In this document: piece by piece, positions 17,791 to 26,245 of the stretch
Position numbering within the stretch: position 1 is the first letter of the stretch
Layout of the letters: each line of letters begins with the position of its first letter
Assembly (NCBI RefSeq): GCF_040784935.1
Contig: NZ_CP160680.1
Location: forward strand, 682,001-746,000
Direction: 5' to 3'
DNA length: 64,000 nt
Origin: Lewinella sp. LCG006
Lineage (GTDB): Bacteria > Bacteroidota > Bacteroidia > Chitinophagales > Saprospiraceae
The notes under the pieces: generated by a model
What the model was told of the DNA's origin: nothing
The model's database searches: none
Seen by the model: only the letters and a program-made list of their open reading frames with translations
Position numbers and translations under genes: made by a program

Positions 17791-18996
17791 TTACCCCATC
17801 ACTGCTTTCACCGCATCGGCAGCATCTTGCAAAGCGATCGCCGAACGGACATTCAGTCCACTCTGGTCGATAATATCCTTGGCAATTTCGGCATTGGTGC
17901 CTTGCAGGCGAACGATGATTGGCACTTTAATATCGCCAATGTTCTTATAGGCATCAACGACTCCTTGTGCAACACGGTCACAACGAACAATACCACCAAA
18001 GATATTGATCAGGATCGCTTTCACGCGGTCATCACGCAAGATGATGCGGAAGGCATTTTCTACCCGCTTGGCATCGGCCGTACCACCTACATCGAGGAAG
18101 TTAGCAGGCTCACCACCACTCAACTTGATGATATCCATGGTAGCCATAGCCAGTCCAGCGCCGTTTACCATACAACCTACGTTACCGTCTAACTGCACGT
18201 AGTTAAGACCAAAAGCCTTAGCTTCTACCTCGGTGGGATCTTCCTCGTGTACATCGCGGTAGTCTGCCAGGTCTTTGTGGCGGTACAAAGCGTTTTCATC
18301 AAGGGTAAACTTACAGTCTACCGCAATTACACGCTCGTCGCCAGGGTTGTACATACATGGGTTGATCTCGATCATGCTCGCATCTGACCCTACAAAAGCA
18401 TTGTACAGGTTGGTGATAAACTTCACCATATTCTTGAATCCCTGTCCGCTCATACCCAGGTTGAAGGCCACTTTGCGGGCCTGAAAACCTTGCAGTCCCA
18501 GCTCAGGATCAATGTATTCTTTCAACACCTTATCAGGGGTGTGTTCAGCTACTTCTTCGATGTCCATACCGCCCTCGGTACTGTAGACAATGACATTACA
18601 CTTGCGGCCACGATCCATCAAGATAGACACGTAAAATTCGCGACAAGCGTCGAAATCTGGTGCATAAGCATCCTCTGCTACCAATACCTTGCGTACCAGT
18701 TTACCAGGACCATTCAAGCCACCAGGCGTCTGCGGTGTTTTCAACATCATGCCCAGGATGTTTCCGGCATGTTCTTTCACACCCTCCAGGTTCTTAGCGA
18801 GTTTCACCCCACCACCTTTTCCACGGCCACCAGCGTGGATTTGCGCTTTGACAATGGCAATATCACTACCCGTTTCTTCACGTAGCTCATCGTAAGCTTT
18901 CACTGCTTGGTCAACAGTTTCCGCTACTTTGCCACGCTGAATAGGTACATTGTATTTCGTTAGAATTTCTTTCCCTTGGTATTCGTGCAAATTCAT
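17791..18996 (-). CDS. sucC: Succinate-CoA ligase (ADP-forming) subunit beta
   Basis: 401 residues, full length. It begins MNLHEYQGKEILTKYNVPIQRG, the conserved start of the family, has the ATP-grasp fold (KAQIHAGGRGKGGGVKLA at about 50-67), and ends with the CoA-ligase beta domain (GCMVNGAGLAMATMDIIKLSGGEPANFLDVGG and FGGIVRCDRVAQG). Reaction: succinyl-CoA + ADP + phosphate to succinate + CoA + ATP in the TCA cycle, as a heterotetramer with SucD. sucD is not adjacent, as in many Bacteroidota. It has its own promoter (19025-19055) and terminator. Confidence 0.97.
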   Translation of the reverse strand: MNLHEYQGKEILTKYNVPIQRGKVAETVDQAVKAYDELREETGSDIAIVKAQIHAGGRGKGGGVKLAKNLEGVKEHAGNILGMMLKTPQTPGGLNGPGKLVRKVLVAEDAYAPDFDACREFYVSILMDRGRKCNVIVYSTEGGMDIEEVAEHTPDKVLKEYIDPELGLQGFQARKVAFNLGMSGQGFKNMVKFITNLYNAFVGSDASMIEINPCMYNPGDERVIAVDCKFTLDENALYRHKDLADYRDVHEEDPTEVEAKAFGLNYVQLDGNVGCMVNGAGLAMATMDIIKLSGGEPANFLDVGGTADAKRVENAFRIILRDDRVKAILINIFGGIVRCDRVAQGVVDAYKNIGDIKVPIIVRLQGTNAEIAKDIIDQSGLNVRSAIALQDAADAVKAVMG

Positions 18997-19024
18997 ATTT
19001 GAGGCAGGTTGTTTTTTGACGCTG

Positions 19025-19055
19025 CAAAGGTAGGCAAAATGCGCGGACAGGCAAA
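19025..19055 (-). promoter_or_regulatory. Promoter of sucC
   Basis: On the minus strand TTTG (19055-19052), a 19-nt spacer, then TACCTTTG (19032-19025): a complete match to the Bacteroidota housekeeping promoter TTTG-N19-21-TAnnTTTG. The leader to the ATG is about 20 nt. Confidence 0.8.
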
Positions 19056-19312
19056 GAATAATAAACCCTCTGATTTTTTTTGTGCGTCAGTAGCAAGCAG
19101 TCATTACGCGACTTATCGTCATTGTGTACGATTTTCACTTTGTTGCCCGAAAAAAGATGGTTAAGGTAAGATGACAGAAGTTGCCAAACAAATAATCAGT
19201 AAATCGCTAGAAACAAGGAAGAAAGGAGAAGAATGGCCATAAAATAGCAGCTTAATATTTGCTCAAGCGACGTTAAAAAAGCGTTAAGGCGACAAAAAAA
19301 ACTTTAAGATCC

Positions 19313-19344
19313 TTGGTTCTTTCCCAAAGATGCGCTTATATTTG
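19313..19344 (+). promoter_or_regulatory. Promoter of the sigma factor gene
   Basis: TTGG at 19313-19316 and TATATTTG at 19337-19344 with about 20 nt between, matching the Bacteroidota consensus. Start codon at 19477, so the leader is about 125 nt. The rest of the 18997-19476 gap shows nothing else beyond the sucC promoter. Confidence 0.65.
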
Positions 19345-19476
19345 ACCCAGCTTCACAAATGGAGTGGTTCAATCTTTCACTTAATCTATCTTCTATAGCT
19401 CGTAACTTCTACACTTAACGTTTAGCAACAATTCAAAATTGTTGTAATCCCTTTTTAAAAGCTAAATCGTTACGTC

Positions 19477-20058
19477 ATGCAAGTTACAGCATTAAACGAC
19501 CAGCAACTCATTGCTTGTTACCTAGATGGAAATGAAAGAGCCTTCGAAGAACTGCTCAATCGTCACCAACAAAAGATTTATACCTCGATCTATCTCTTCG
19601 TTAAAGAGCAATCTTTAGCTGAGGATATTTTTCAGGAGGTCTTCATAAAGATCATTGATACCCTGCGCAAGGGTAAATACAATCACGAAGGCAAGTTTTT
19701 GCAGTGGGCCATGCGTATTGCTTACAATATGTGTGTAGATCACTTCCGCCGCAACAAGCGTCGCCCGCAACTGTCTCCTACCGAAACGTTTGACATCTTC
19801 GATGTACTCAAGTCCAACGACCTGAATGCCGAGCAAGATATCATTCGTAGCCAGACGCACCAGAAGGTTCGCCAACTGGTAGACCAGCTACCTCCAGAGC
19901 AGCGTGAAGTTGTCATTCTTCGTCATTATGCAGATATGAGCTTCAAAGAAATTTCGCAGCTCACCCGCGTTAGCATCAATACGGCCTTGGGTCGGATGCG
20001 TTACGCACTGATCAATATCCGCAAGATGGTAGAGGAAAAAGACATTGTCCTACAATAG
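19477..20058 (+). CDS. ECF-type RNA polymerase sigma factor
   Basis: 193 residues. Sigma region 2 at about 15-85 (AFEELLNRHQQKIYTSIYLFVKEQSLAEDIFQEVFIKII...FLQWAMRIAYNMCVDHFRRN) and sigma region 4 at about 130-185 (LPPEQREVVILRHYADMSFKEISQLTRVSINTALGRMRYAL). No anti-sigma gene is adjacent, unlike FecIR-type systems, so it may be controlled at the transcript level or by an unlinked partner. It binds core RNA polymerase; regulon unknown. A long inverted repeat and a separate strong terminator follow. Confidence 0.93.
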   Translation: MQVTALNDQQLIACYLDGNERAFEELLNRHQQKIYTSIYLFVKEQSLAEDIFQEVFIKIIDTLRKGKYNHEGKFLQWAMRIAYNMCVDHFRRNKRRPQLSPTETFDIFDVLKSNDLNAEQDIIRSQTHQKVRQLVDQLPPEQREVVILRHYADMSFKEISQLTRVSINTALGRMRYALINIRKMVEEKDIVLQ

Positions 20059-20062
20059 TATT

Positions 20063-20172
20063 GCGCAAAAAATAAATTGCGCTTTTTCTAAGGTTTTCCA
20101 AATAGATGACACACTTAAAATGAAGCGTTTTGTCATCTATTTGAAAAACAAAAGCGCAATTTATTTTTGTGC
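20063..20172. repeat. Long imperfect inverted repeat downstream of the sigma gene
   Basis: Left arm from 20063 (GCGCAAAAAATAAATTGCGC, then TTTT, then CCAAATAGATGACA) pairs with the right arm ending at 20172 (TGTCATCTATTTG, then AAAA, then GCGCAATTTATTTTTGTGC). The arms are about 45 nt with a few mismatches and enclose ACTTAAAATGAAGCG. The end unit GCGCAA-N7/8-TTGCGC also occurs at 25463-25481. It could be a mini-transposon remnant or an mRNA 3'-end stabiliser. Confidence 0.65.
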
Positions 20173-20226
20173 TGTTTCTTAGAAAACTGACGGAACGATA
20201 GTATTACCCCAAATTATCAATGAAGC

Positions 20227-20267
20227 CCGAGGCGAGTAGTTAACCAACTGCTCGCCTCGGTTTTTTT
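20227..20267 (+). terminator. Rho-independent terminator
   Basis: CCGAGGCGAGTAGTT, loop AACC, AACTGCTCGCCTCGG followed by seven Ts: 15-bp arms with one mismatch. It probably ends the sigma-factor transcript. Confidence 0.9.
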
Positions 20268-20318
20268 ATGCTTTGAAAACTATCCTCCTTAAGAATATGT
20301 TCAGCAGGAGTATTTAGT

Positions 20319-20326
20319 TATTTTTG
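20319..20326 (+). promoter_or_regulatory. Candidate -7 box of the TPR-like protein gene
   Basis: TATTTTTG matches TAnnTTTG in full, 21 nt before the ATG at 20348. The -33 element is not clear. Confidence 0.5.
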
Positions 20327-20347
20327 CGGCAAATTAAATAGTACATT

Positions 20348-20962
20348 ATGTTTATTATCCCTCCTTATATCCGCATTGCCCTTATTGCCTTGGGTATTGT
20401 TGGTGGTATTGCCCTATGGGCTACCTTTGGTTTTTGGTACGGCTTTTTCTTCGTACTTACGGGGGTTATCTTGTTGTTAGGCCTTATCTTTTTAGGCACT
20501 GTGGGACCAGCAGCCCAGGCACTACAAGATTCTGATTTTGATAAGGCAGAGAAAATGCTCAATCTTACGCCCAATCCCAATTGGCTCTACTCTACCAATA
20601 AAGCCTATTTCTATATGCTCAAAGGCTCCATCGCGATCGCCCGCAAGGACGTAAACGAAGGAGAGCGCTACCTGAAAATGGCCGAAGCAGTAGAAGTACC
20701 TTCCGATAATGAACGCGCCATGCTGCAGATTCAGCTGGCTCAGATTGCCCTAAGTAAGCAACGTTTCCAGGAAGCAAAAATTCATTACAAGAAAGCCAAA
20801 GGACTTAAAATTTCCGAAGGCCCTCTCAAAGATCAGTTCCGCCAGTTGGAGCAAGCGATTAATCAGAGTGGCCAAATGAAAGCTGCCATGCGCCAAGGAC
20901 GTGCTGGCCACGGCATGACCGCAGGCAAAGGAGGCAAACGCAGACGGCCAAAGATGAGATAG
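20348..20962 (+). CDS. Membrane-anchored TPR-like protein
   Basis: 204 residues. Two N-terminal transmembrane helices (about 8-28 and 31-53), then a helical domain with tetratricopeptide-like repeats (about 60-165, including DFDKAEKMLNLTPNPNWLYSTNKAYFYMLKGSIAIARKDVNEGERYLKMAE and LQIQLAQIALSKQRFQEAKIHYKKAK), and a strongly basic tail (GKGGKRRRPKMR). Such proteins usually scaffold complexes at the inner membrane; the basic tail might contact nucleic acid or lipid. I do not recognise a named family. It stands alone between a terminator and the TRIC gene. Confidence 0.75.
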   Translation: MFIIPPYIRIALIALGIVGGIALWATFGFWYGFFFVLTGVILLLGLIFLGTVGPAAQALQDSDFDKAEKMLNLTPNPNWLYSTNKAYFYMLKGSIAIARKDVNEGERYLKMAEAVEVPSDNERAMLQIQLAQIALSKQRFQEAKIHYKKAKGLKISEGPLKDQFRQLEQAINQSGQMKAAMRQGRAGHGMTAGKGGKRRRPKMR

Positions 20963-21117
20963 ACGAAGTCGGAGGTCGGAATTAGCTTGTAGGGGTTGGA
21001 AAGGTGGAAGGGTGTAAACGTGTAAGGGTTTAAGCCTTAAGACATTGCCTTGAGGCAAACCAACTAACGGTCTAACCATTCTCAAACCCATATTAAAGAA
21101 CCAACCTCCTAATTCAA

Positions 21118-21732
21118 ATGACGATCATTTTATTGCTCGATTATATTGGTACCTGTGTTTTCGCTATTTCAGGAGCACTTGCTGGTATGCGCCACCGCTT
21201 CGACCCATTTGGGGTACTCATCCTGGCGGCCGTCACTGCGGTAGGGGGAGGTAGTCTGAGAGACGTGCTCATCGGGCGCACGCCGGTGGGTTGGATGCAG
21301 GACATCAACTATGCTTACCTGATCATTACCGGAACCCTCATTGCTATCCTCTTCCGAAAATACCTCTCCTACGTTCGCCGAACCATGTTTCTTTTTGATT
21401 CTATTGGTCTTGGCTTGTTTACCATCATTGGCGTAGAAATTGGCGTAGCTGCGGGCCTACATCCGGTCATCTGCGTTTTACTTGGCACCCTGAGTGCTTC
21501 TTTTGGTGGGGTCATCAGGGATATTCTCTCCAACGAAGTGCCTTTGATTTTCCACAAAGAAGTGTACGCCTCCTTGAGTATCCTGGGCGGTATTACCTAT
21601 CTCCTTTTACAAGAAACTGCTTTGCCCTCCAATTGGGCTTATATACTTACTAGTGGCATGGTGGTCGTGCTCAGAATATTTGCCGTCCGCAAAAACTGGG
21701 TCATCCCGAAATTGTATCAGGAAGAGCATTAA
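21118..21732 (+). CDS. TRIC-type (UPF0126) cation channel protein
   Basis: 204 residues with seven predicted transmembrane helices in two homologous halves. The two conserved Gly-rich signatures are present: AVTAVGGGSLRDVLIGRTPVGW (about 37-58) and SFGGVIRDILSNEVPLIF (about 124-141). Prokaryotic members form trimeric potassium-permeable channels homologous to eukaryotic TRIC; the physiological role in bacteria is uncertain. It is monocistronic and converges with the next gene. Confidence 0.92.
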   Translation: MTIILLLDYIGTCVFAISGALAGMRHRFDPFGVLILAAVTAVGGGSLRDVLIGRTPVGWMQDINYAYLIITGTLIAILFRKYLSYVRRTMFLFDSIGLGLFTIIGVEIGVAAGLHPVICVLLGTLSASFGGVIRDILSNEVPLIFHKEVYASLSILGGITYLLLQETALPSNWAYILTSGMVVVLRIFAVRKNWVIPKLYQEEH

Positions 21733-21795
21733 AACGAGAGGTCTACCATGGTGCTGCTTATACGGAACGCTGCTTGAATCCAGGTACTAAGTTCC

Positions 21796-22497
21796 TTAAA
21801 AACGCAAGGCTATTCCTACGCCATCACCAGAAAGTACGGGCTGTAAACTTCCAGTCTGCCCCATCTGAATATTGTAATCATCCAGTGCCCGGTTTATCTT
21901 CAAGTTTCCAGCGGCAGCAATGGCTACACCAACCAAACTAATCCCCATCCCTGTCCATAAAACACCCATATTTGGAGGCTCAACTTTTGAATTGTAGGTA
22001 GAATAATTGAATTGACTCGTTGTTTTTCGGCTCATCGTCGACAAACCTATCGTACTGATCAGCAAGCCTCCTCCTGCAACTACCAAGCCTGCAGTTTTCG
22101 CGGTATAACCCGATTGATAATCATTGTAGATAGCGGGTTGCCTCTCTAATCGATGAAAGAATTCCTCCTTACTGATTAACCGGAATCCTTCGTAGTATTT
22201 ATTTGCCTGTATGCGCAGATAGGATTCTCGTACAGCAAAGGAATTGCTCTGTTGCGCTGCCTCCAGATTAATGATCTCCTGATGGCCATTCGCATAAGTG
22301 ATCATCAGTACCTCCGGGCGCTCTAATACATAAACCGGGCCATCGGTGAAGTCTGTTCGTTTGTAGCGAATTTCGTAACCAACTTCCAGTACTTTCGCTT
22401 CTATTCGCTCACCACTGACCAGTTCAATAAGGTCTTGAGCTATGATATCGTTAAAAAAGAAGGAGCATAAAACAGAGAAAAGTAGAACGTTTTTCAT
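21796..22497 (-). CDS. Exported hypothetical protein with two hydrophobic helices
   Basis: 233 residues. Signal peptide MKNVLLFSVLCSFFFNDIIAQ, then a short beta domain with DLIELVSGERIEAKVLEVGYEIRYKR (resembling small barrels that sense or bind at the envelope, common in Bacteroidota), then two hydrophobic Gly-rich helices (about 128-148 and 172-192), ending GVGIALRF. The C-terminal Phe is compatible with envelope or outer-membrane placement. No catalytic motif. Family not confidently recognised. Confidence 0.7.
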   Translation of the reverse strand: MKNVLLFSVLCSFFFNDIIAQDLIELVSGERIEAKVLEVGYEIRYKRTDFTDGPVYVLERPEVLMITYANGHQEIINLEAAQQSNSFAVRESYLRIQANKYYEGFRLISKEEFFHRLERQPAIYNDYQSGYTAKTAGLVVAGGGLLISTIGLSTMSRKTTSQFNYSTYNSKVEPPNMGVLWTGMGISLVGVAIAAAGNLKINRALDDYNIQMGQTGSLQPVLSGDGVGIALRF

Positions 22498-22604
22498 GGT
22501 GTTTTCTTTTAAAACTAATACCCGTACACTGTTAAGCCATACCCCTAAAATGGCTTTAACCTCTTTTTAACCCTTCTTGTGATTCCCTTAACTATTAAGC
22601 AAGG

Positions 22605-24152
22605 CTACACCGCCCGCAGCTCCTTCTTCAAGATTTTGCCCGTGGCACTCATCGGCAACGCCGCTAAGAACTGTATTTGGCGGGGATATTTATAGGCAGC
22701 GATGCGCTCTTTGGTCCACTCCATCAACTCACTTTCCGTTACTTCGCTTCCTTCTTTCAAGACCACACAGGCTTGAATCTCCTCTCCCATTTCATCATCC
22801 GGCACCCCTATAACGGCAACCAAAGACACAGCCTCATGCTTCATCATCACCTCTTCCACCTCTCTAGGATAAACGTTGAGCCCTCCTCTGATGATCATAT
22901 CCTTGGTACGATCAACGATGTAGAAAAAACCATCCTCGTCTTGCACGGCCACATCGCCCGAGTGCATCCAGCCGCCACGTAACACTTCTTCGTTGATTTC
23001 AGGACGATTGTAGTACCCTTTCATCACGTTGTGCCCACGGTATACCAATTCGCCTTTTTCACCTAGCGGTACTTCCTGGTCATTTTCGTCCACCAATTTC
23101 ACTTCTACACCCCACACCGGTGTGCCCACACTCCCAGGTTTACGGCCCCTATCCAGATGGTTGAAGGTCACGACGGGAGAACCTTCCGACATACCGTAGC
23201 CTTCCAAAATGGGCACTTTGAATTTCACTTCAAAATCTTCCAGCACCTTCACCGGTAAGGAAGCTCCACCCGAGACACACATCCGCAATTGTTCGGAAAT
23301 CTGGTCCAGATCAAAGGTCTTGTTCTCGTAGTTGAGCAGCCCCCAATACATGGTAGGCACGCCGGCAAAAACCGTGACTTTGTGTTTGGTCATCAAACCC
23401 AGCACCGCTTCGGCATCAAAACGCGGCAACAGCACGCTGGTAGCTCCTTTGTAGATACCCGCATTCATCAGGCAGGTCATCGCAAAAATGTGGAAGAGCG
23501 GCAACACGATCAGCTGTGTATCATCCGTCTGGGTGGTGATGACCCCCGTCGAAAGGATGGCATTCTGTAACAAGTTGGAATGCGTCAGTTCCGCTCCTTT
23601 GGGCTTGCCTGTGGTGCCGGAGGTATAGATGATCAAGGCCGTATCCTCGGCACCCGTAGGTTCCGTATCGGCTACGGGCGACTGGTCTTTCATCAACATC
23701 CCCAGCGAGCGTACTCCGGTAATCGTCGGTGCATCCTGTGGGCGGGCAGTAATCTCAAAGAAATGCCGGCACGTAGCAACTTCCTCAAAACCGGCATGGC
23801 CTTCCTGCGCCATGGGTAGATCGGGCGTCCCCGTAAAACAAAAATAAGCCTTGGCTTCCGAATCCTGGAGGTGGTAAGTAATCTCCTCCCGCTTTAGTAA
23901 AACGCTCAGCGGCACCACCACCGCCCCCGCTTTGAGGATGCCAAAATAAGCCATCGGAAAGTAGGGCAAGTTCAGGCAACTCAGCGCTATCTTATCGCCA
24001 GGTACAATACCCGCCGCCCGTAAGCCATTGGCCACCTGGTTGGCAGCACCATTGACTTGCGCGTACGTCAAGGCGGTGTCCATAAAAATAAAAGCGTCTT
24101 TATTAGGATAGCGGCGAGCACTGTCTTCCAGTAGTACGGAAAGGTTGAGCAT
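22605..24152 (-). CDS. Long-chain fatty-acid-CoA ligase-like (AMP-binding) enzyme
   Basis: 515 residues, full length for class I adenylate-forming enzymes. Motifs: P-loop IYTSGTTGKPKG (about 175-186), YGMSEGSPV (A5), YRGHNVMKGYYNRPE and GWMHSGDVAVQDEDGFFYIVDRTKDMI (A6-A8), and C-terminal catalytic Lys in SATGKILKKELR (about Lys506). It forms an acyl-adenylate from ATP, then an acyl-CoA thioester; chain length cannot be read from sequence. No neighbouring beta-oxidation genes. Cytoplasmic or membrane-associated. Confidence 0.9.
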   Translation of the reverse strand: MLNLSVLLEDSARRYPNKDAFIFMDTALTYAQVNGAANQVANGLRAAGIVPGDKIALSCLNLPYFPMAYFGILKAGAVVVPLSVLLKREEITYHLQDSEAKAYFCFTGTPDLPMAQEGHAGFEEVATCRHFFEITARPQDAPTITGVRSLGMLMKDQSPVADTEPTGAEDTALIIYTSGTTGKPKGAELTHSNLLQNAILSTGVITTQTDDTQLIVLPLFHIFAMTCLMNAGIYKGATSVLLPRFDAEAVLGLMTKHKVTVFAGVPTMYWGLLNYENKTFDLDQISEQLRMCVSGGASLPVKVLEDFEVKFKVPILEGYGMSEGSPVVTFNHLDRGRKPGSVGTPVWGVEVKLVDENDQEVPLGEKGELVYRGHNVMKGYYNRPEINEEVLRGGWMHSGDVAVQDEDGFFYIVDRTKDMIIRGGLNVYPREVEEVMMKHEAVSLVAVIGVPDDEMGEEIQACVVLKEGSEVTESELMEWTKERIAAYKYPRQIQFLAALPMSATGKILKKELRAV

Positions 24153-24410
24153 TGTATTGGATGGTTGGTTAGGAGAAAATCAATGTAGTCCTGCTAAAAT
24201 TAAGGAATAGTAAAAGGATTCAAAGGATTTCCTGTGATATTTCGGCGACATAAGCACTTGTTTCGGCTACTTCCCCCTTTTGTTATAGGGCTATGCCTTC
24301 TGCACCTTCGTGCAGGGTGTGAAACCCTGCCCTACGGAGCAGTTCCTATCCCTGCTCTCCAGATGAATCGGGATTCGGCGCTTCAGGCTACGCCTTGCAC
24401 GCTAGGTAGC

Positions 24411-24447
24411 GCCATTTGTATAAATACATTTATGCATTTACACGAAA
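24411..24447 (+). repeat. 37-bp direct repeat, copy 1
   Basis: Identical at 35 of 37 positions to 28786-28822, same orientation. Core TATAAATACATTTATGCA. The copies lie 4.4 kb apart and flank the accessory segment containing the beta-barrel gene and the IS-disrupted gene. Confidence 0.75.
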
Positions 24448-24550
24448 CTCAGGGGGCCTGGTTTGGTGAAGATGCCTTTCCGGCCTGCCTCTGTAGAGGA
24501 AAGGGAGGGGTTGGGGTTGTTTTTGGGATAGTTTGTTGTTTGGGCGAGGG

Positions 24551-24590
24551 CTATCCTCCTCCGTCACTGCGTGACACCTCCTCCAGCGGG
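24551..24590. repeat. Hairpin repeat unit with GTCACTGCGTGAC stem
   Basis: CCTCC, then hairpin GTCACTGCGTGAC (24563-24575), then ACCTCCTCCAGCGGG. Related units with different but self-complementary hairpins are at 28852-28890, 28950-28990 and 38705-38745. Confidence 0.6.
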
Positions 24591-24697
24591 TAAAATTGGC
24601 TTATATTTATCAGCTCTCTCTACAGCTTCGTACATTATCACAGTATCTGATGGGAAAGGAAATTTTCAACATGCGCAATTTCTAAAGCAAACTAATT

Positions 24698-25474
24698 ATG
24701 AATTATACCTACACGATATTTATTTTGTTTTTTTGCACGACTTTTTCGTCAGCACAAATCGCTTTCTCTGATGCCCATGTTGCTCTATATACGGGTGTAA
24801 ACGTGATTGCAATTGAGGAGTCCAACTCGCTGTTTTATAGGGAAGGAGAACCTGTGGTTAAGCCTAATTTTGGTTTAGCTCTGAACTTAGAGTGGGAGAT
24901 AACTACGAGCGTCTTTCTGAATATTGGGTCACGGATAGATATCTTCCATCATCGGATAGAAAACGAACACTACGATGGAGGGATTAATCCTTTTGAGCCT
25001 TTTGCTAATCCAAACTCCTGGACTAGAAATTCTGATATAAATTACCTATCGATAGGTATACCTATATCAACAGTATTTTATTATGGCCGTCACAAGCAGT
25101 GGAAAATATCTCCTGGATTATTCACATCTTACCGACTTGCTAATTTCTCTTCCTATCAACAAAAAGATATTGAAAGATTTGGAACAATAAACCAAATAAA
25201 TCCAGACGGATCGATTACTTATCTCTATGCAGAGCTACCTTTTCCAATTGTCAAAAACTCGGAAAACAAAGATTTTGATCTTCCTTCTAAACGCATACAA
25301 TACGGTTTAACGTTTAATCTAGGGTACACCCTATTCGAAAAGTGTAATCGAGGTTGGAGAGTAGGTGCGCAGGTTGATTACTATTTAAGTGAGAATAAGC
25401 TACGCCGCTATCACTCCTTAAAATGGAGTCCATCTTTGTATTTTGAAACTTCTTTAAGAACAGCGCAAAAATAA
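24698..25474 (+). CDS. Putative outer-membrane beta-barrel protein
   Basis: 258 residues. Signal peptide MNYTYTIFILFFCTTFSSAQ. The rest alternates strands rich in Tyr, Trp and Phe with polar loops (LNLEWEITTSVFLNIGSRIDIF; LTFNLGYTLFEKC; WSPSLYFETSLRTAQK), consistent with a PorT/OmpW-like 8-10-strand barrel. No motif for a specific function. The gene is more AT-rich than its surroundings, compatible with accessory DNA. The stop codon lies in the repeat unit GCGCAAAAATAAATTGCGC. Confidence 0.7.
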   Translation: MNYTYTIFILFFCTTFSSAQIAFSDAHVALYTGVNVIAIEESNSLFYREGEPVVKPNFGLALNLEWEITTSVFLNIGSRIDIFHHRIENEHYDGGINPFEPFANPNSWTRNSDINYLSIGIPISTVFYYGRHKQWKISPGLFTSYRLANFSSYQQKDIERFGTINQINPDGSITYLYAELPFPIVKNSENKDFDLPSKRIQYGLTFNLGYTLFEKCNRGWRVGAQVDYYLSENKLRRYHSLKWSPSLYFETSLRTAQK

Positions 25475-25481
25475 ATTGCGC
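25463..25481. repeat. GCGCAA-N7-TTGCGC palindromic unit
   Basis: Overlaps the stop codon of the beta-barrel gene. The same unit forms the ends of the inverted repeat at 20063-20172. Confidence 0.6.
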
Positions 25482-25488
25482 AATACTT

Positions 25489-25509
25489 ATGACCGAAGAG
25501 GTCATTTTA
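25489..25509 (+). terminator. Weak hairpin terminator of the beta-barrel gene
   Basis: ATGACC-GAAGA-GGTCAT followed by TTTAT, 15 bp after the stop. Confidence 0.5.
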
Positions 25510-25537
25510 TCATAGCCTCTCCCTTTAGGTGCCCAAA

Positions 25538-26245
25538 TCACATCTTCACCTGCCTCCCCGTTTGTATCAATACGCCATCTCGCAGCAGCTGCCAGTTGTA
25601 CAATCCAGGAGGCCATCGGCCTACATCCAGCGAGACCTGCTGCCCGCGCACCAGCGGCGTGCTGTACTGTAGCCGCCCTGTAGCATCGTATACCTGCCAA
25701 TCGTAATCCCCACTGCCTGCGGTGGCCTCTAGTGCCAGTTCCAGGTACGCTGTGGCAGGATTGGGCCACACCTCCAGCAAGTTAGCCGCCAGTAAAGAGG
25801 AAGGCGACTGTGTACTGTTGAGGATATCATATTCTCCACAACCAGGAGTGATACAGCCGATGCTATCGGTACGTACCAACCAAATGGCACTGGTTGACCT
25901 AGTACTGTCAGTAGCTGCGGGGATAGAGATTATTCCGGTTAAAATCAGATCACCATTTACGGTCTCTACCACGTCATAAAACTCGCCCGATTGCCCTTCA
26001 CCAATCCCAGTATTGTCGCAAATGATCCGTTCCCAGAGGAGTTCGCCGCTAGGGGAAATCCGGCAAATATAGCCGCAGTCTGTAAATATAGCCATCTCTT
26101 CCGGGTGCTGAGAAGAGATGATATGCTTTACTCCAATCCCCAGGACATCCCCATTCGCCAGGGCTTCCACATCGAAAACATTGACCGACTGGTAGTCGTC
26201 ATCCGCATACTGGAGGATCCACAAAGTGTCGCCTGCCGGGCTCAT
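25538..26245 (-). pseudogene. C-terminal fragment of an IS-split T9SS type A protein
   Basis: Remaining 235-codon frame downstream of the insertion sequence. It carries the T9SS type A sorting domain (EVWPNPATAYLELAL...GLYNWQLLRDGVLIQTGRQVKM). The ATG at 26245 is made by the 9-bp target duplication (GGTATGAGC on this strand) and is not the original start. Joining this frame to the fragment at 27716-28585, after removing the element and one duplication copy, restores one uninterrupted frame of 523 residues (FLGM-SPAGDTLWILQY). The fragment lacks a signal peptide and so could not be exported. Confidence 0.88.

Larger units (their letters stand above)
24153..24697. other. Intergenic repeat mosaic
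   Basis: 545 bp without a credible gene. It contains the hairpin GCAGGGT-GTGAA-ACCCTGC (24312-24330), a 37-bp unit repeated at 28786 (24411-24447), and a CCTCC-hairpin-CCTCCAGCGG unit (24551-24590). A 119-codon open frame crosses it but consists only of these repeats. Confidence 0.65.

Noticed and set aside
24234-24593. 119-codon plus-strand frame
   Set aside because: It consists entirely of intergenic repeat units and hairpins that recur elsewhere in the window without keeping a reading frame.
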